The notes beneath the pieces were generated by a model. It was not told the origin of the DNA, ran no database searches, and saw only the letters and a list, made by a program, of their open reading frames with translations. A stretch of DNA of 64,000 bases from Ophioderma brevispina (lineage: Eukaryota > Echinodermata > Ophiuroidea > Amphilepidida > Ophiodermatidae). Positions 33,137-44,842 of this stretch are shown piece by piece (position 1 is the first letter of the stretch; every line of letters starts with the position of its first letter). The stretch lies in the NCBI GenBank assembly GCA_023653785.1, contig JAMKCH010001624.1:1-64000 (forward strand), written 5' to 3'. A program made the position numbers and the translations under genes.

Positions 33137-33245
33137 GAACAACAAAAGAAATACTAAACTGCACTGCAGGTGCTTTTTCAACACTGTCCCCTGTGTTTAC
33201 AAATATGGAGAGGTCCAACAGTATTCCCTTTGATGGGAAAACAAA
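33137..33245 (+). repeat. Dispersed repeat X, fragment
   Basis: AACAACAAAAGAAATACTAA, GCTTTTTCAACACTG and AACAGTATTCCCTTTGATGG match 29095-29200. It is cut off from the rest of the family (33820-34130) by the copy C material in between. Confidence 0.6.
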
Positions 33246-33289
33246 AAAATACATCAGTCCTCGGACCGCTTGTGTTGCCTGCCGCGTGG

Positions 33290-33690
33290 TTGTGAATGAT
33301 AGGCCTCACATGGACCTTTGACATTGATAGAGGGACTTTGACCTCCTAAACAAAATGAGGGTTTGCATTGTAAACACCACAAAGGCAAGTTTGGGTTCAA
33401 TTGAACTTCAAACTTGTGATAGGTCAATTTACATGTTCAGCCTATTTTAAACATGACCTCACATGACCTTGACCTCATCAACAAATGAGGGATCCCATGT
33501 TGCACCTATGATGCCAAGTTTCGTTCCAATTGCACTTCAACCTTTCACTGAGGGTCAATTTTTTAGCCTATTTTACAACTTGACCTCACATGACCTTTGA
33601 CCTTGGTATGTGGCCTTTGACCTCATCGACAAATGGGGGATGCCAAGTTGCACCTGTGACAGAAGTTTGGTTTAAACCCATAAATGTATG
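33290..33690 (+). repeat. TGACCT-rich dispersed repeat, copy C (partial)
   Basis: Two or three internal ~140-base units without the standard ends. A perfect TGACCTTTGACCT lies at 33591-33603 with a one-mismatch TGGCCTTTGACCT at 33611. GAGGGATCCCATGTTGCACC is the family hallmark. It interrupts repeat X. Confidence 0.65.
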
Positions 33691-33819
33691 TGGATATTAC
33701 AGGCAAATGTTAACCCTTTTTCACAACAACAGACATCACAACAGACATCAAGAGTTATCAAGAACAGACATCAACAGTGGACAAAGTGATCCCTATGTGT
33801 CTTCCTGCCTTAAGGCAGG

Positions 33820-34130
33820 CGACACAAAATATGTATTTGTACAGACTTGGACTGAAGACGACGATGACAATGATGATGAAGAAGAATGGGGGGAAACAAC
33901 TACAGACAAGTATAATGTACCCAAGCCACAATATAGTATGAAACAAGAGCATCAACAATGTATGTAAACCCTTGTTTACGATGTAGCAGGTACATCTAAG
34001 AAGGTCAGACCGTATGTTGGAAAATCCAGTTGCCTAATAATAATAATAATAATAATAATAATAGGCATTAAATCCTTTTGACGTTTTTCCAAGTACGGTG
34101 GAGTTGCGTATATCCCCATCCACCAACAGC
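33820..34130 (+). repeat. Dispersed repeat X, 3' part, with (TAA)n
   Basis: Continues the X family: TATTTGTACAGACTTGGACT, GGGGAAACAACTACAGACAA and TATCCCCATCCACCAAC. A (TAA)~11 microsatellite lies at about 34034-34062. The acidic open frame here (33590-33967) starts in copy C and crosses the junction, so it is not a gene. Confidence 0.6.
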
Positions 34131-34450
34131 TATCTCCCCTTCCCAACACCCCTTCCCAACACCCCTTCCAAACACCCCATTTTCCCCTCCCAACACCCAT
34201 CTCCCCTTCCCAAATAACTCATCTCCCCTTTAAAACATCTTTATCTCCTTTCCCAACATCCACCTCCCTTCCCAACACCCATCTCTCCCAACACCCATCT
34301 GCCCTTCCCTACACCCATCTCCCCTTCCCAACATCCACTTCCCTTCCCAATACCCATCTCCCCTTCCCAAATTCCATCTTACCCTTCCCAACACGCATCT
34401 TACCCTTCCCAACACCCCAACATCCCCTGCCCACACCCTCATCCCTTCCC
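34130..34450. repeat. Pyrimidine-rich minisatellite (CCTTCCCAACA), block 2
   Basis: About fifteen units around CCCTTCCCAACACCCATCTC, 18-22 bases each, with point changes. More regular than the block at 29480-29790. The minus strand is G-rich with runs of three to four G. Confidence 0.75.
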
Positions 34451-34500
34451 AACATCCCTACACTCCAAAGCAAAGAGAACATGTCATATTTTAATTTAAA

Positions 34501-34959
34501 CTAGAATTTTGCGGTTCTCGGCTTTCGCGCTCGCTATATTCAAAGAATATAAGCTGTGGGCCGCCCCATGACCTTTGACCCTGGCATGTGACCTTTGATC
34601 TCATCAACATATGAGGGATCGCATGGTGCACCTATGACAAAAGTTTGGTTCCAATTGAACTTCAAGTTTTCAATTTAGATGAATTTTACATTTTTAGCCC
34701 ATTTTTCAACTTGACCCCACATGACCTTTGACCTTTCAACATGACCTTTGACCTCATCAACATATGACGGATCCCATTGTGCACCTATGACAGAAGTTTG
34801 GTTCCAATTGAAGTTAAACTTTTCAATTGAGGTCAATTTTAAAAAAAACTTAACAATTTGTGACACACACATCCACACACACACCCACACATACACACAT
34901 ACACACGCACAACGGATTGCTAAGTGGTCCTGCCAGCTATAGCTGGCGGCCCACAAAAA
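34501..34959 (+). repeat. TGACCT-rich dispersed repeat, copy D (full length)
   Basis: Starts CTAGAATTTTGCGGTTCTCG and contains the palindromic TATATTCAAAGAATATA. Two internal ~150-base units follow, each with TGACCTTTGACC (34569, 34722, 34742) and AAGTTTGGTTCCAATTGAA. Then come a CA-rich microsatellite (34861-34910) and the 16-base perfect palindrome GCCAGCTATAGCTGGC, then GGCCCACAAAAA. Copies D and 62652-63106 are the closest pair. The reverse orientation ends CTAG followed by T, as Helitrons do, but no typical Helitron 5' end was seen. Confidence 0.8.
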
Positions 34960-36547
34960 CACAAATTGAAACCGAATGTTTTATTGCCTGTATGGTTGCA
35001 CTTCGAAGTGAGCGTGACTGACGGGACAAAAAAGTACCATCACTTTTTTGAAAAAGTAGATTCTCATAAAAAGCTATCTGTTTTCATATGAGATTCATTG
35101 CAAATTGTTGTTAAAATTAATCATTGATACATAAACATTAGTAACATTATGATCAATAGATAAATAACCTGAGATTTCCAAAACTGGGCCTCTCAACAGC
35201 GGTGACTGATGGACTGAACTGACGGACCTTTTGGACATTTTTCGCTACAGACCATGCTGCATTGCTCAAATGTACTTTTTGGTTTATGTTGCCACAAAAA
35301 CTTCAAATAAATAATATCAAAACAAAATCAGATATGACATTAAACATCTGTGAGACATCTATGTGAAGGATCTCAACTCAAATATGCCACTACCACTCAG
35401 TGCTATCAAAATGATCAAATTCAAGATTTTTATAGCCATGATTTGACTGCCAGGTGGTAATTTAAATTGTTCAAAATGAGCATTACTAACTTTTTTGTTT
35501 GGCAGAATTTTGTGCAAGAATCTGGAATCGGAGTAAAAAAACTAAAATTTAGAACTTAAAAATTTTCTCTCCCATTTGGAATTTACATGAAAAAGTGCCA
35601 AGAAATCAAAATTATATTACGGAGACCGTTATTTGTAATTTTTTGTTAAATTTTTCATCAAATGGATGTGCAAGCTATTAGTCCTTGAAGAATGTTAACT
35701 CTTTGGTTCACAGAGGGACATAACTTCTTTTAATCATTCATGGCCAAGATTAGGGTATATTGCACGCGTGACTGACGGGACGAGGGCAAACTGTCTGTAC
35801 GGACACATTTGATTTGTGAAGGGATTTCTTAACTAAAGATCATTGAACAATTTTTATTGGTGGTTTTTTATATGAATACCAATTGAAGAAGATAGATTGA
35901 CCTTGGAATGATAATCTCCATCCCTGTAATATAGAAAATACAACTTTTAATGTTTTGTTGTGACATGACTGGACATTCCCAAAACCCATACATAACCTAC
36001 ATTATCCTATGAGTATTATACTGGTTAAGAAGTGTTATCTGATTTGTTTCGAGGAACAAAGCTGCTTATTAAACCATAATAAATATCTTTGGTAATTGTG
36101 CACTATAACACAATTATGGGATCAAGATTTTACTGTGGCAAAGTGGGCTACTCACATGGGTCCCATTTTCCCTCAATTCAATTGTCATAAAATAAATCAA
36201 ATTAAAGAATACAAAAAGCGAAAGCATTTCTGACTGCTTAGTTAGTCTACTGTACAGGAAGCGTAATTTGGAAGCACCAATTAAACTTTTTAATTCATCA
36301 GATGCAACATTTTCACGATATTACCTTAATATATATAACCACACACACACACATACAACCAGAAAAACCCAAATGTTTTGATAGTGTGCAATATTCTCCT
36401 TTCTTTAAATGTCATCTTTGCAAAAAGGCTAACAGAATACTGTGGCTTGCTAAAGTCATCCTGGATCCACATTATGCATCCATTTGAATACTGCATACAA
36501 ATACTTGCTGAAATTCTGTTACCAGGAAGATAGCGGAGAAATGGACT
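34960..36547. other. Unassigned stretch with GTGACTGACGGGAC motifs
   Basis: No gene. CGTGACTGACGGGAC occurs at about 35017 and 35769, with a variant (CTGAACTGACGGAC) near 35214. Otherwise AT-rich. A short CA run lies at 36340-36355. See the finding on spaced bipartite motifs. Confidence 0.4.
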
Positions 36548-36894
36548 TTAAAAGGGGCATTTCGTGATTCCACAGCCTCGTTGTTCCCGCGACTTACCTA
36601 AAAAGCTGATATTTTATATCAATCTGAACCGTTTTAACATTTGTAATCCACGTGTACCAATCTTACGTGCAAATTCCGGTCGTATCTCTACAAGAAATTT
36701 GCAATTTTGTATTTTCCTGTCCAAAACTGTAACATAAATTATAGCACATGGCCTAAGACCGTGGGAAAACGAGCCTTTGCTCATAACACAAACCCGCAAA
36801 GTCGGAATCGCCTAAAAATTTGTGAATAAGCTTTTCTCAAGGATACTATTAAAAAAAAGATTAGACAAAGGTGCGAAAACGACATCACCTTTAA
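36548..36894. mobile_element. TTAA MITE, AGGGGCATTTCGTGAT ends, copy A
   Basis: Bounded by TTAA on both sides: TTAAAAGGGGCATTTCGTGA at the left, CGACATCACCTTTAA at the right (that end has lost part of its repeat). It matches 55122-55467 throughout (CAGCCTCG, AATCCACGTGT, GCAATTTTGTATTTT, CTTTTCTCAAGGATA). No frame. Probably a piggyBac-type MITE, judged from the TTAA flanks. Confidence 0.75.
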
Positions 36895-36924
36895 GGTAAT
36901 GGTGATCGTTGTAAAACTAAATGA

Positions 36925-37600
36925 TTTTACTTTTAAAGATATGAATCTTATCATGAGCTGCTTGTTTTAGTATAAGGATTTTATAAATTTGTGTAAGCTA
37001 ATTTGTTAATTGTTGCAATTCTTGTGTTCTTTTAATGATTGAATTAGACTGGCCAAAGTCGTACGCCTAGCTTACATTCCACGATTTCTAATTATTGGAG
37101 AGTAATTGAAAGAGGTGAGAAATCATAACAAAAATGTTTAAGAAAGTCGTGTCAATAAGTTTTTTAATTTGTGGTCAAAATGTGTGCATTACAACTCTTT
37201 TCAAACAAAGCAAATTGCATGTGCAGAAACTCATTTCAGACAAGAAAATTCCCTTTGAAAAATCCTGCTGAAAAAGTGAATGACCAAAATGCCCCCCTCA
37301 CCCCCCCCCACACAACAGATGAAAAAAATAAAATTGCACAGTTGTGCCGCAAACTGTTTTCTGTGGCCCAACGAGGAGCGGAAACTGTTAATGACAAAAA
37401 ATAAGTTGATGTTATTGACCCGTAGTTGCACATAATTGTACTAAATAATTGTACTTTTTAAAGATATGACTTATGATATGCTTTTTTACTATAATGATTT
37501 GATAATTGGTTGTATAATTGTTTCAATTGTTGCAATTCTTGTGTTCTTTCATTTAATTTGCATTAGGCCATTTTCAAATCCAGTGGGGTAAACTTTCAGT
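36925..37600 (+). repeat. Repeat Y with exon-like core, copies 1 and 1b
   Basis: Shares TGTTGCAATTCTTGTGTTCT, then AG, then a 67-base core (37048-37114), then GTGAGAAATCATAAC, with 45540-47160. Downstream it keeps GCAGAAACTCATTTCAGACA and GACCAAAATGCCCCCC. At 37440-37600 the upstream part recurs without the core. The short open frames (37171-37404 and its antisense shadows) are not conserved. Confidence 0.6.
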
Positions 37601-40460
37601 TTGACACTTCATGATGTATCTCACTAATTCATTGAAGAATTCAAAGATATTTTGCTGTGTAATATCCTATATAGGGGCTAGCTCAGCTAGCTTAAAAACC
37701 TCCTTACTTTTTCTTTTGGATGTGGTGAGCCCTTATGTGGTCAAAATTCGGCACTTTTGGTTGTACCCCAAAATTAATCTATTTTTCTCAAAGCCTGTAC
37801 TTTTCCCATGCATTGAATTCCCAGTTTTTGTTTTAGTATTATATCGACAATGTCCACCTATAATGCTATTTTGGTTCACATTTTCTTGCCTTCTCATTTC
37901 CGGAGACAGGTCGTTGCAATTAAGCGTTTCGGAAGGTGACATTTTCCGTTAACAAATGAGCCTATTTATAAACCAACTGTTTATCCTTTTATTTAATAAG
38001 AATTCTCTCTGTATTTGGTGTATGCAACATCTACCAGTATGACTTGCATTTAGTTGCAAAAGAATTTGATCCTTAGCCTCTTTACGATTTTGTGCGCAAG
38101 TCAATTCAATGTTAAATTTTCCGTTAACATTTTTCGTCACTTCCGCAACAAGAAATGATAGGTTTATTTTTTAAAGAGATACAATGGCCATGTTTTGACA
38201 CCTTCTTTAAAGTTGAACATGCTCCTTCTTAAACATCTTTACTTGAATAAAAGTGGCAAAAATACACCAAAACATATTTCAAATTATGCTGAACACTGTT
38301 ATACCTTACGTTAGCACCTTTCACCTCCGAAACACATATGTCACTTCCGACGCCCCCGCGAAACAGTTAAATTACACATCTCAGCTTTACTTGCTTAATA
38401 GAAACTCTTGCTGCTGATATCTCTGTTGTAGTGATTAGCAGTGATGCTCATCATGATAGGATGACACTCCAAGGTGCTGCACAAGGTCACTTTAACTCCT
38501 GAGACTGAAATTTTGTCTCGGAGATGACATAACTTTGTTAACAATGTCAATTGCTCAGTTTTGGAGCTTGGAGGCCTTACTGTGTTTGACTGTGATTGTT
38601 TTACATTGGAAAGAAACATATTCAAATGATCTGAGATTTATAACCAGTACAGATTGGATAAATTGACTAAATACCAGTGTATTCGTGTTTATTGTTACTT
38701 TTGTGCCATTTGAATAGAACATGCCAGACACATAACAGTCTTTGTGACAGTAATGTGCGTGAATGAATCGTTTGTTGTTTAACTAAATTCTGATTTCCTT
38801 AAATCTCTAAGATAAAATAGGTATAAGCTTGACCAACACAACTGTTGTGCATATTTTAGAGAAAATAACCCAATCTAATCATTGTTTCGGAGGTGACGTT
38901 TTGGTACATGCGTATAGAACATTATTGCAAGGACTTGGCTTGTGTTGGCATTAAGTATTCAATATAACAAGTTTCAACCACAAATACTTTTGTGTTTTCT
39001 AAACAAATCCAGCAATACTCTGGCAGGGTCATTCCATGCCAAAACAGAGATTCCACCAAACATCTTGAGTTTTGCCATGACTTCCTTGGGATTAAATTCT
39101 AAGCTGAGATCAGCAACAGAAATCCATATATATTCCATTGTTCTCATAGAATGGTTCATCCACAAAGTTACACTCTGAGCAAAAATTCAGTCATTTGCAT
39201 TTGCAAAATAAAACAAGTATCATTTTAAAAAGGTAATAAAGCAATAATCAGCACAGGGATATTTACCCATGGTCTAAACTGAGAAAAACAGGAATAACTT
39301 TGACATTTTTAATATTATTCTCTTGTACTGTGAAAATTTAAAATTTCCAATTTTCAGGGGCACACTGGCAGGGACCATTGCTGCTGTAGGATCTTAAAAT
39401 ACTTCAATGAATGCATGTGCAGTCAATTTCCATTCGGACCCCATGATAGAAGTAGGGGAAATTGCCCCTAGACCTTAAGTTTGTGATATATGTTGCCTTT
39501 AATGTTTTTGAACCTTACTTTTGAGATGGGAACTCCAATTTTGACTATTGAGAATTCTACATTTTATGAAAATTACTGCTTGTGACGACATGTATATAAG
39601 GCTAAAAAATGGTTGACCCATGTGAAAAGTCACTAAAATTACCCAAACATGACACAGGACGGATGCATAATGCATAGCTGTACCAGCGGCCCTCTAGTTT
39701 TCTTGCATGGTTAATTTTACGTAAAAATATGTAATAGGATATCTTAACGGAAGTTGTAAGTTTGTTTGTGTTTGCTTCATATTTAAATGTGTTAGATTAT
39801 TACATTTCAGTTGACCACCCAAAATGAAAAACTTACATATTTTAAGTGTGGCATTGTCTCTGCCAGTACAGTCTGTTGAACCCAGCTAGTGCAAAATTAA
39901 GCCACCAACAATTTTGATTGTAGAACATGCCCACTCATATGTGTGAAATAAATATGTATTTCCATTTTTGGGGACACACACAGCTATTGATCCATGCTGG
40001 CTGAAAGGGTCTTCTAAAGGCTCGCTAAATGTTATTATTGCAATGTTTGTGGTCATCATACAAGGCAGAAACTAAATTTTTATGCCCTCCTTAAAGTTAA
40101 GTTCCCTTAATAAGGTCGCCCTGAATAAAAAAAAGAGTCACTAAAAACCATAACCGAATGCTAGGTCACACCATGCAGCTGCTCTTCAAAGAGACTTGAT
40201 TTTTTTTTCCATCAGATGAAAAGTATACGTTACAATAAATGATATGACTTTACATTGTTTTATAAATTGCTAAATGGTATTGTATTTTTGCTCCACCAAA
40301 TGATTGCCAATACATTGGCATTTACAACAGTACAATGTTTACATATCCCTATCATATACTATATGAATCTTAGGGCTAAAATAGTCAAAACTCTTTTTTC
40401 AACAAAACAGTGATAGGTCTGTTAGTAGCTATCACTATGCAATTGATAAAGTTCAAGATT
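37601..40460. other. Unassigned stretch with TTTTCCGTTAAC / GTCACTTCC motifs
   Basis: No gene supported. GTTTCGGAAGGTGACATTTT followed by CCGTTAAC lies at 37926. TTTTCCGTTAACATTTTTCG followed by TCACTTCCG lies at 38117. CACCTCCGAAACACATATGT followed by CACTTCCG lies at 38322, and GTTTCGGAGGTGACG at 38884. A GCTAGCTCAGCTAGC palindrome is at 37677. The rest is AT-rich. Confidence 0.4.
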
Positions 40461-40988
40461 ATGGCCAGTATTCCAGAAACTTGTTTAGCTAAACGCTTGT
40501 TTAGCTAAACGCGATTTTAGCTTTAAAATCGCCGTAATTTAAAAATTGCGTTTAAGCAAAAACGAACATTTTTAAATATTTTAGCCATTGCTGCTTTAAA
40601 CAGAAGAGTTAAACACACAAGTAACATCGTCGTTATTTAAAGACGCTAACTTGACTGTATAAAAGCCTATTGCGCTTTTATCGTGAGGGCCAGTGTATCA
40701 TGGCTTTCCGCAGCGTTTAAAGTGATGCACCGACTGGGCGAGAATCGTTGTCAATAGGCAGTGCGTTGGGCATGCAATTGGCCATGAAAACACACACTAA
40801 AAAACTCTTAAACTAGCCCCTACCTAGGTATTTTTAAAATTTCGATGCATTTTGGCGGAGTTAAAAGTGCGTTTAACTTTAAACTAATTTCTGACAATTA
40901 CGTTTACCTTACAACGATACGTATCTCGCATATAAACGTGCGCGTAGCTTTAAAATCAGAGCTAACACCCTTTTTGGAATACGGCCAT
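40461..40988. mobile_element. TIR element, ATGGCCGTATTCCA ends
   Basis: ATGGCCAGTATTCCA at the left and TGGAATACGGCCAT at the right. The interior has TTGTTTAGCTAAACG twice in tandem at 40481-40512 and many TTTAGCTTTAAAATCG and TTTAAAC motifs, which look like subterminal binding repeats. About 528 bases, non-coding. Confidence 0.7.
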
Positions 40989-42516
40989 AGGCTTATATTG
41001 CTGAGGGCATGATCTTTTTAATACATGCATGTAGTACTGCATAGCCCGTTTTTAATATAGACGGACGGAAAAATGCATTTTAAACAATGCAATATTTAAA
41101 TAGGAAGTATACTTTATCAGATGCCAAAGAATTAGAAATCTACTCAAAGTACAATCCACACAAAAATAAAAAAGTTATTGGTGAGGGCGTGGTAATTTTA
41201 GTGGTAACTTTAAGGGTTCCCAACCTTGGAGAGGGCATCATTTTTCCTCCGGTCATACAATATGCCAGAGCATTTAACTTTAAAAACTCTTCAGCACAAA
41301 TAATATGTAGTGATCCATAGAAAAATGAATGGGGATCACCATTGACGCCTTTAGTTACAGGCTATTAGTAACCTAATAACTTGATCAATGGGAGGGCACT
41401 ACAACAAATGAACGGGTAATGTGCGGGGAATGTTTAGAATTGTCAGCAGGTGTCTCATAGAAGTGGCATTAATTGTTTTGATGTCAACCCAAAAGGACTG
41501 ATTTTGCTCCGTCATTAAAACTTCGACAGGCGCTATAAGATGAGAACATGATTTTTTGATGATCTTGTGACCTTGGAAATCAGGAAGCTAGAACATGGCC
41601 AAAATGAAAGCAAAATCAAAGATGGTGAACGCCCGGTTTGGGCATGGAAGGACCCTGCCGCATCTTTTGTATTTTATTTTGTAAACACTGTAGCAACACA
41701 TCAAATCTTTTAAGAACAAAACTTGCGATGAAATGGTAATTATGGCTATGATTTAAATAAAGGACTCCAACAAACTGAAAATAAGAAGAAATGAAAAACA
41801 TTAATGAAAATGAGCTTGAATTGGAAAAAAGGACACTGTAAAATATGACAAATTCTAAGTTATAATGGTTCTTGTGGATGAGAATAATAAACCTTTCTTT
41901 TCCCCCCCCATTTGTGTTGAACAAAATTTGCCTCTCCCCTCCAAATGATATGTTTTTGACAAATATGGCCCTCCAAAATGATATTTTTTTCACAAAAGCA
42001 TGCCTGTAAATAGCGTCCTAGCCAAGTTGATGTTTTATGCCAATGTTTGTTTTTAGTTATTCAAGCTCGAAGAAGTTGGCAACACCCAGTGATTTTCTTA
42101 TTTATATGTACAAGCATATTAAAGTACACTGTTGGCCTGCAACATGTAATACAAGTGTCCTGCATGCTCTTCTTGGTCAACCTAAGGCCTTCTTCCTCTT
42201 GTAAACAGAATGAATAAGCTGTTTAACATAGCTGGCAAACCAATTATAACCCCTTGTTTTATAACACCAGGTATGATTGAAAACCCTGGTTAACCTCTGT
42301 CCCTCCGAAACGATGTGTATTGCAAAGTTCTAAGAATTTTATACATGAAAATCTTTCTTAAAAAGTGTAATTGGTTTCAGGAAGTAAAATTGAAGAAGAA
42401 TGGGCAACAAGGAGTCTCACGTGGGGATTGTAATTTTACAACAATGTAAGTTTTCCCTGAAAATAGATAATACTTAATGTATAAAGTATTTATTTATCCT
42501 TAGAATTTGTTTGGGG
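40989..42516. other. Unassigned stretch
   Basis: AT-rich with no recognised repeat. Open frames at 41087-41320 (plus) and 41616-41993 (minus) have biased, low-complexity composition and no domain. Confidence 0.4.
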
Positions 42517-44842
42517 TTAGAGATTAAACGATCCAGGGTTTCCTCTGACGATTCCGATGCCCGATACTTTTTTGTCGTATCGGCCGATTCCACCGATCCG
42601 ATCCGATGGTTCGTCCTATATGTTAAAGATCTACCAACCCTAGTGAGTATTAGGAGGAGCTTGCACTGGTGGTTCAACTTTTTAAACTTATGGAATTGGC
42701 GATGATGATTATAGTTAATAAATCTGTGTGGTCCACATTGTTACAAGTTCCGATGAGGTGGTATTGTAGAGGAAAAGGTTATCTTTTTTTACTTAACAGA
42801 ATGGTGGGGAATTAAAATTAAGTAACGCAATTTTTCAATAAGCGGCATTGTAAATTCCGCCAAAACAACTCCTGTCGCTGAGTTCATAGGAATCAGACCA
42901 TTCATGCTCATTTTAAATTGAAAGTTTCATTTATTCTTAATTGCCATTTCAAAATGAGTGCGTTCAAGTTTAATAAATCCAACACTTGTGGTTACAATTA
43001 TACGTTAGTCGATTCGACCGGCCTTAACGTGCCCGTCCATCCCAGGTTCAGGCCGTCTAACAATATGCTACTTAGCTTGAAAGGTGCGCAAAAGGAAATA
43101 GGGGTGCTACGGCTCTATAGTACGGCAGTTTGCATTGTGGTAAAAATGGCGCGAAAAAATTATTTATAAAAATTCTTGTTTCGCAAGAACTATTCCCATT
43201 CTATCAATTTGTATTAATGTTGTTTATGATTTTCCAGTCATTTCTTTAAAATATTTTGTCACGGGTCAGTTTTACCCCCACAACCCACGCAATCAATCTC
43301 AATGACTCGTTTAAAATGGGGATTCCCCAGGAGGAAAACATGTGTCTTAGAGTCAACAAGGACAGCGGCAGAGCATAGCGTTGCCATGGTGTCCTGTACC
43401 TCGCGCCTCGCAAGGTGAGAAATTCTTGACCTTGCTGCAGAGTGATCCATTATTCTTTTTATGTATTCATAATAATCAATGAGCGCATGGCTGCTAGGAG
43501 TAGCTAGCGCACATGGCCTTTTGGGATTAGCGTATTATTTTCTAAGCAAATTGATATTCATTCTTAACCACAGGTCCACACCGCGCGCTCATGTTGGCTC
43601 GTGTCTCAAACAACACGGCGGTTTCGAAAGTAGGAGCTTGCAATATTACTAAGCCTTAATTATAGATTTACTAGCATGTGGGAAAAGGTGTTGGTGCTCG
43701 TCAGAGCCCACAGAGCTACAACTACCGATTAAGAAATGTTAATTTATCAGTGCCAGGTTCCATAGGTTTACACCTAGTTGAGGATGTTCTCGTATTTAAT
43801 CAAAATTTCTGACCCTCTGATGAAAAAACATCCATAAAAGAACCTGTTTTTTAGATTAGTTTCATTACACCCTTTCTCTATGATTCTAGGGCTGTCAACG
43901 TTAGTCTTCACGACAGTTCAAGTATCAATGAATTTAGATATTTTTTGCAGTCTGGTGTCACAAAATACACTGTGGCAAAAATAATTTCCGTACCGCCGTA
44001 TAAATCAAACAAACTTTCTGCTGAATCCCCTTTTTTTGCAAGCACTTACATCAATGAGGAGAATGAATGAGATGAGTAGCAACACGTTGAGCTTGGTAAA
44101 GCTTTATACAGGTGGTTGAACGATATTATATTAAATGTTATGTTCTATGCAAATTAGTAATGAGATCTTGCAGCCCGCAATGTTTGACAAAACCAACTTC
44201 GTCTCTTCTACGTATTTATTATGAACATGTTAATGCTGTACAAACAATACAGCCATGCAAGTTGGAAACGAACACAAAAATACGTAACGAAAGAGTTGGA
44301 AACGGGAATATTTCGGCCGTATTTCTGGATTACTCTCTTCTCTAGGATTTTATGTTCATTGAAGGCTTTGAACTTGGAGCACAAAAGATACAAAAATAAA
44401 TTAAAAAATAAAGCAGAATTTTCTCAGTTCACTTACAACGACGATTTTCCGTTGGCGAGCAGAGGAGCGGTCAGCGCCTGTCATGCATTGTAACTTAGGA
44501 CCATAACAGTTGTAAGATAGCTGAATTTGGAACCGCCTTGAAGTTGAGATCGTGATATTATTATACGTAAGTAGCCATTAGCCTGTAAGTTTATCATGTA
44601 GGGCTTAAGAGTTATAATTGATGAAGATGATTCGCTAATACAACATATAAATCAGTTTGAGTAACTCGTGTTTTCCAACTTAAAAACTGGCAAAAATTAC
44701 CATATACTTTGTCCCTTTCTTTCATCAATATATCGGTTTGAGGATCGGCAAGCTCGGAATATTTTGCCGATCCGATCTTTTGCCGATTTAGCAAAATCGC
44801 CCGCCGATCCGAGGTCCGATACAAATATCGGTTAATCTCTAG
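42517..44842. mobile_element. hAT-like TIR element, non-autonomous
   Basis: The left end TTAGAGATTAAACGAT and the right end ATCGGTTAATCTCTAG are inverted. Both sides are dense in CCGATCC, GCCGAT and GATCGG within ~100 bases of the end, the usual arrangement of subterminal transposase sites in hAT elements. The flanks share GTTTG (GTTTGGGG / GTTTGTTT), perhaps a decayed 8-base duplication. The 2.1 kb interior has short unconnected frames and no transposase motif, so this is a deletion derivative or two nested ends. Confidence 0.55.

Noticed and set aside
33590..33967. 125-residue acidic open frame
   Set aside because: It spans the junction of the TGACCT repeat and repeat X. The other copy of X (29.2 kb) changes frame directly after VQTWTEDD.
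29480..34450. Telomere-like repeats in the pyrimidine tracts
   Set aside because: Units are 18-22 bases and irregular; none match TTAGGG/CCCTAA arrays.
43259..43450. Minus-strand frame with Cys-Val-Gly-Cys near its end
   Set aside because: Only 63 residues, no partner exons or domain, and located inside a presumed non-autonomous element.
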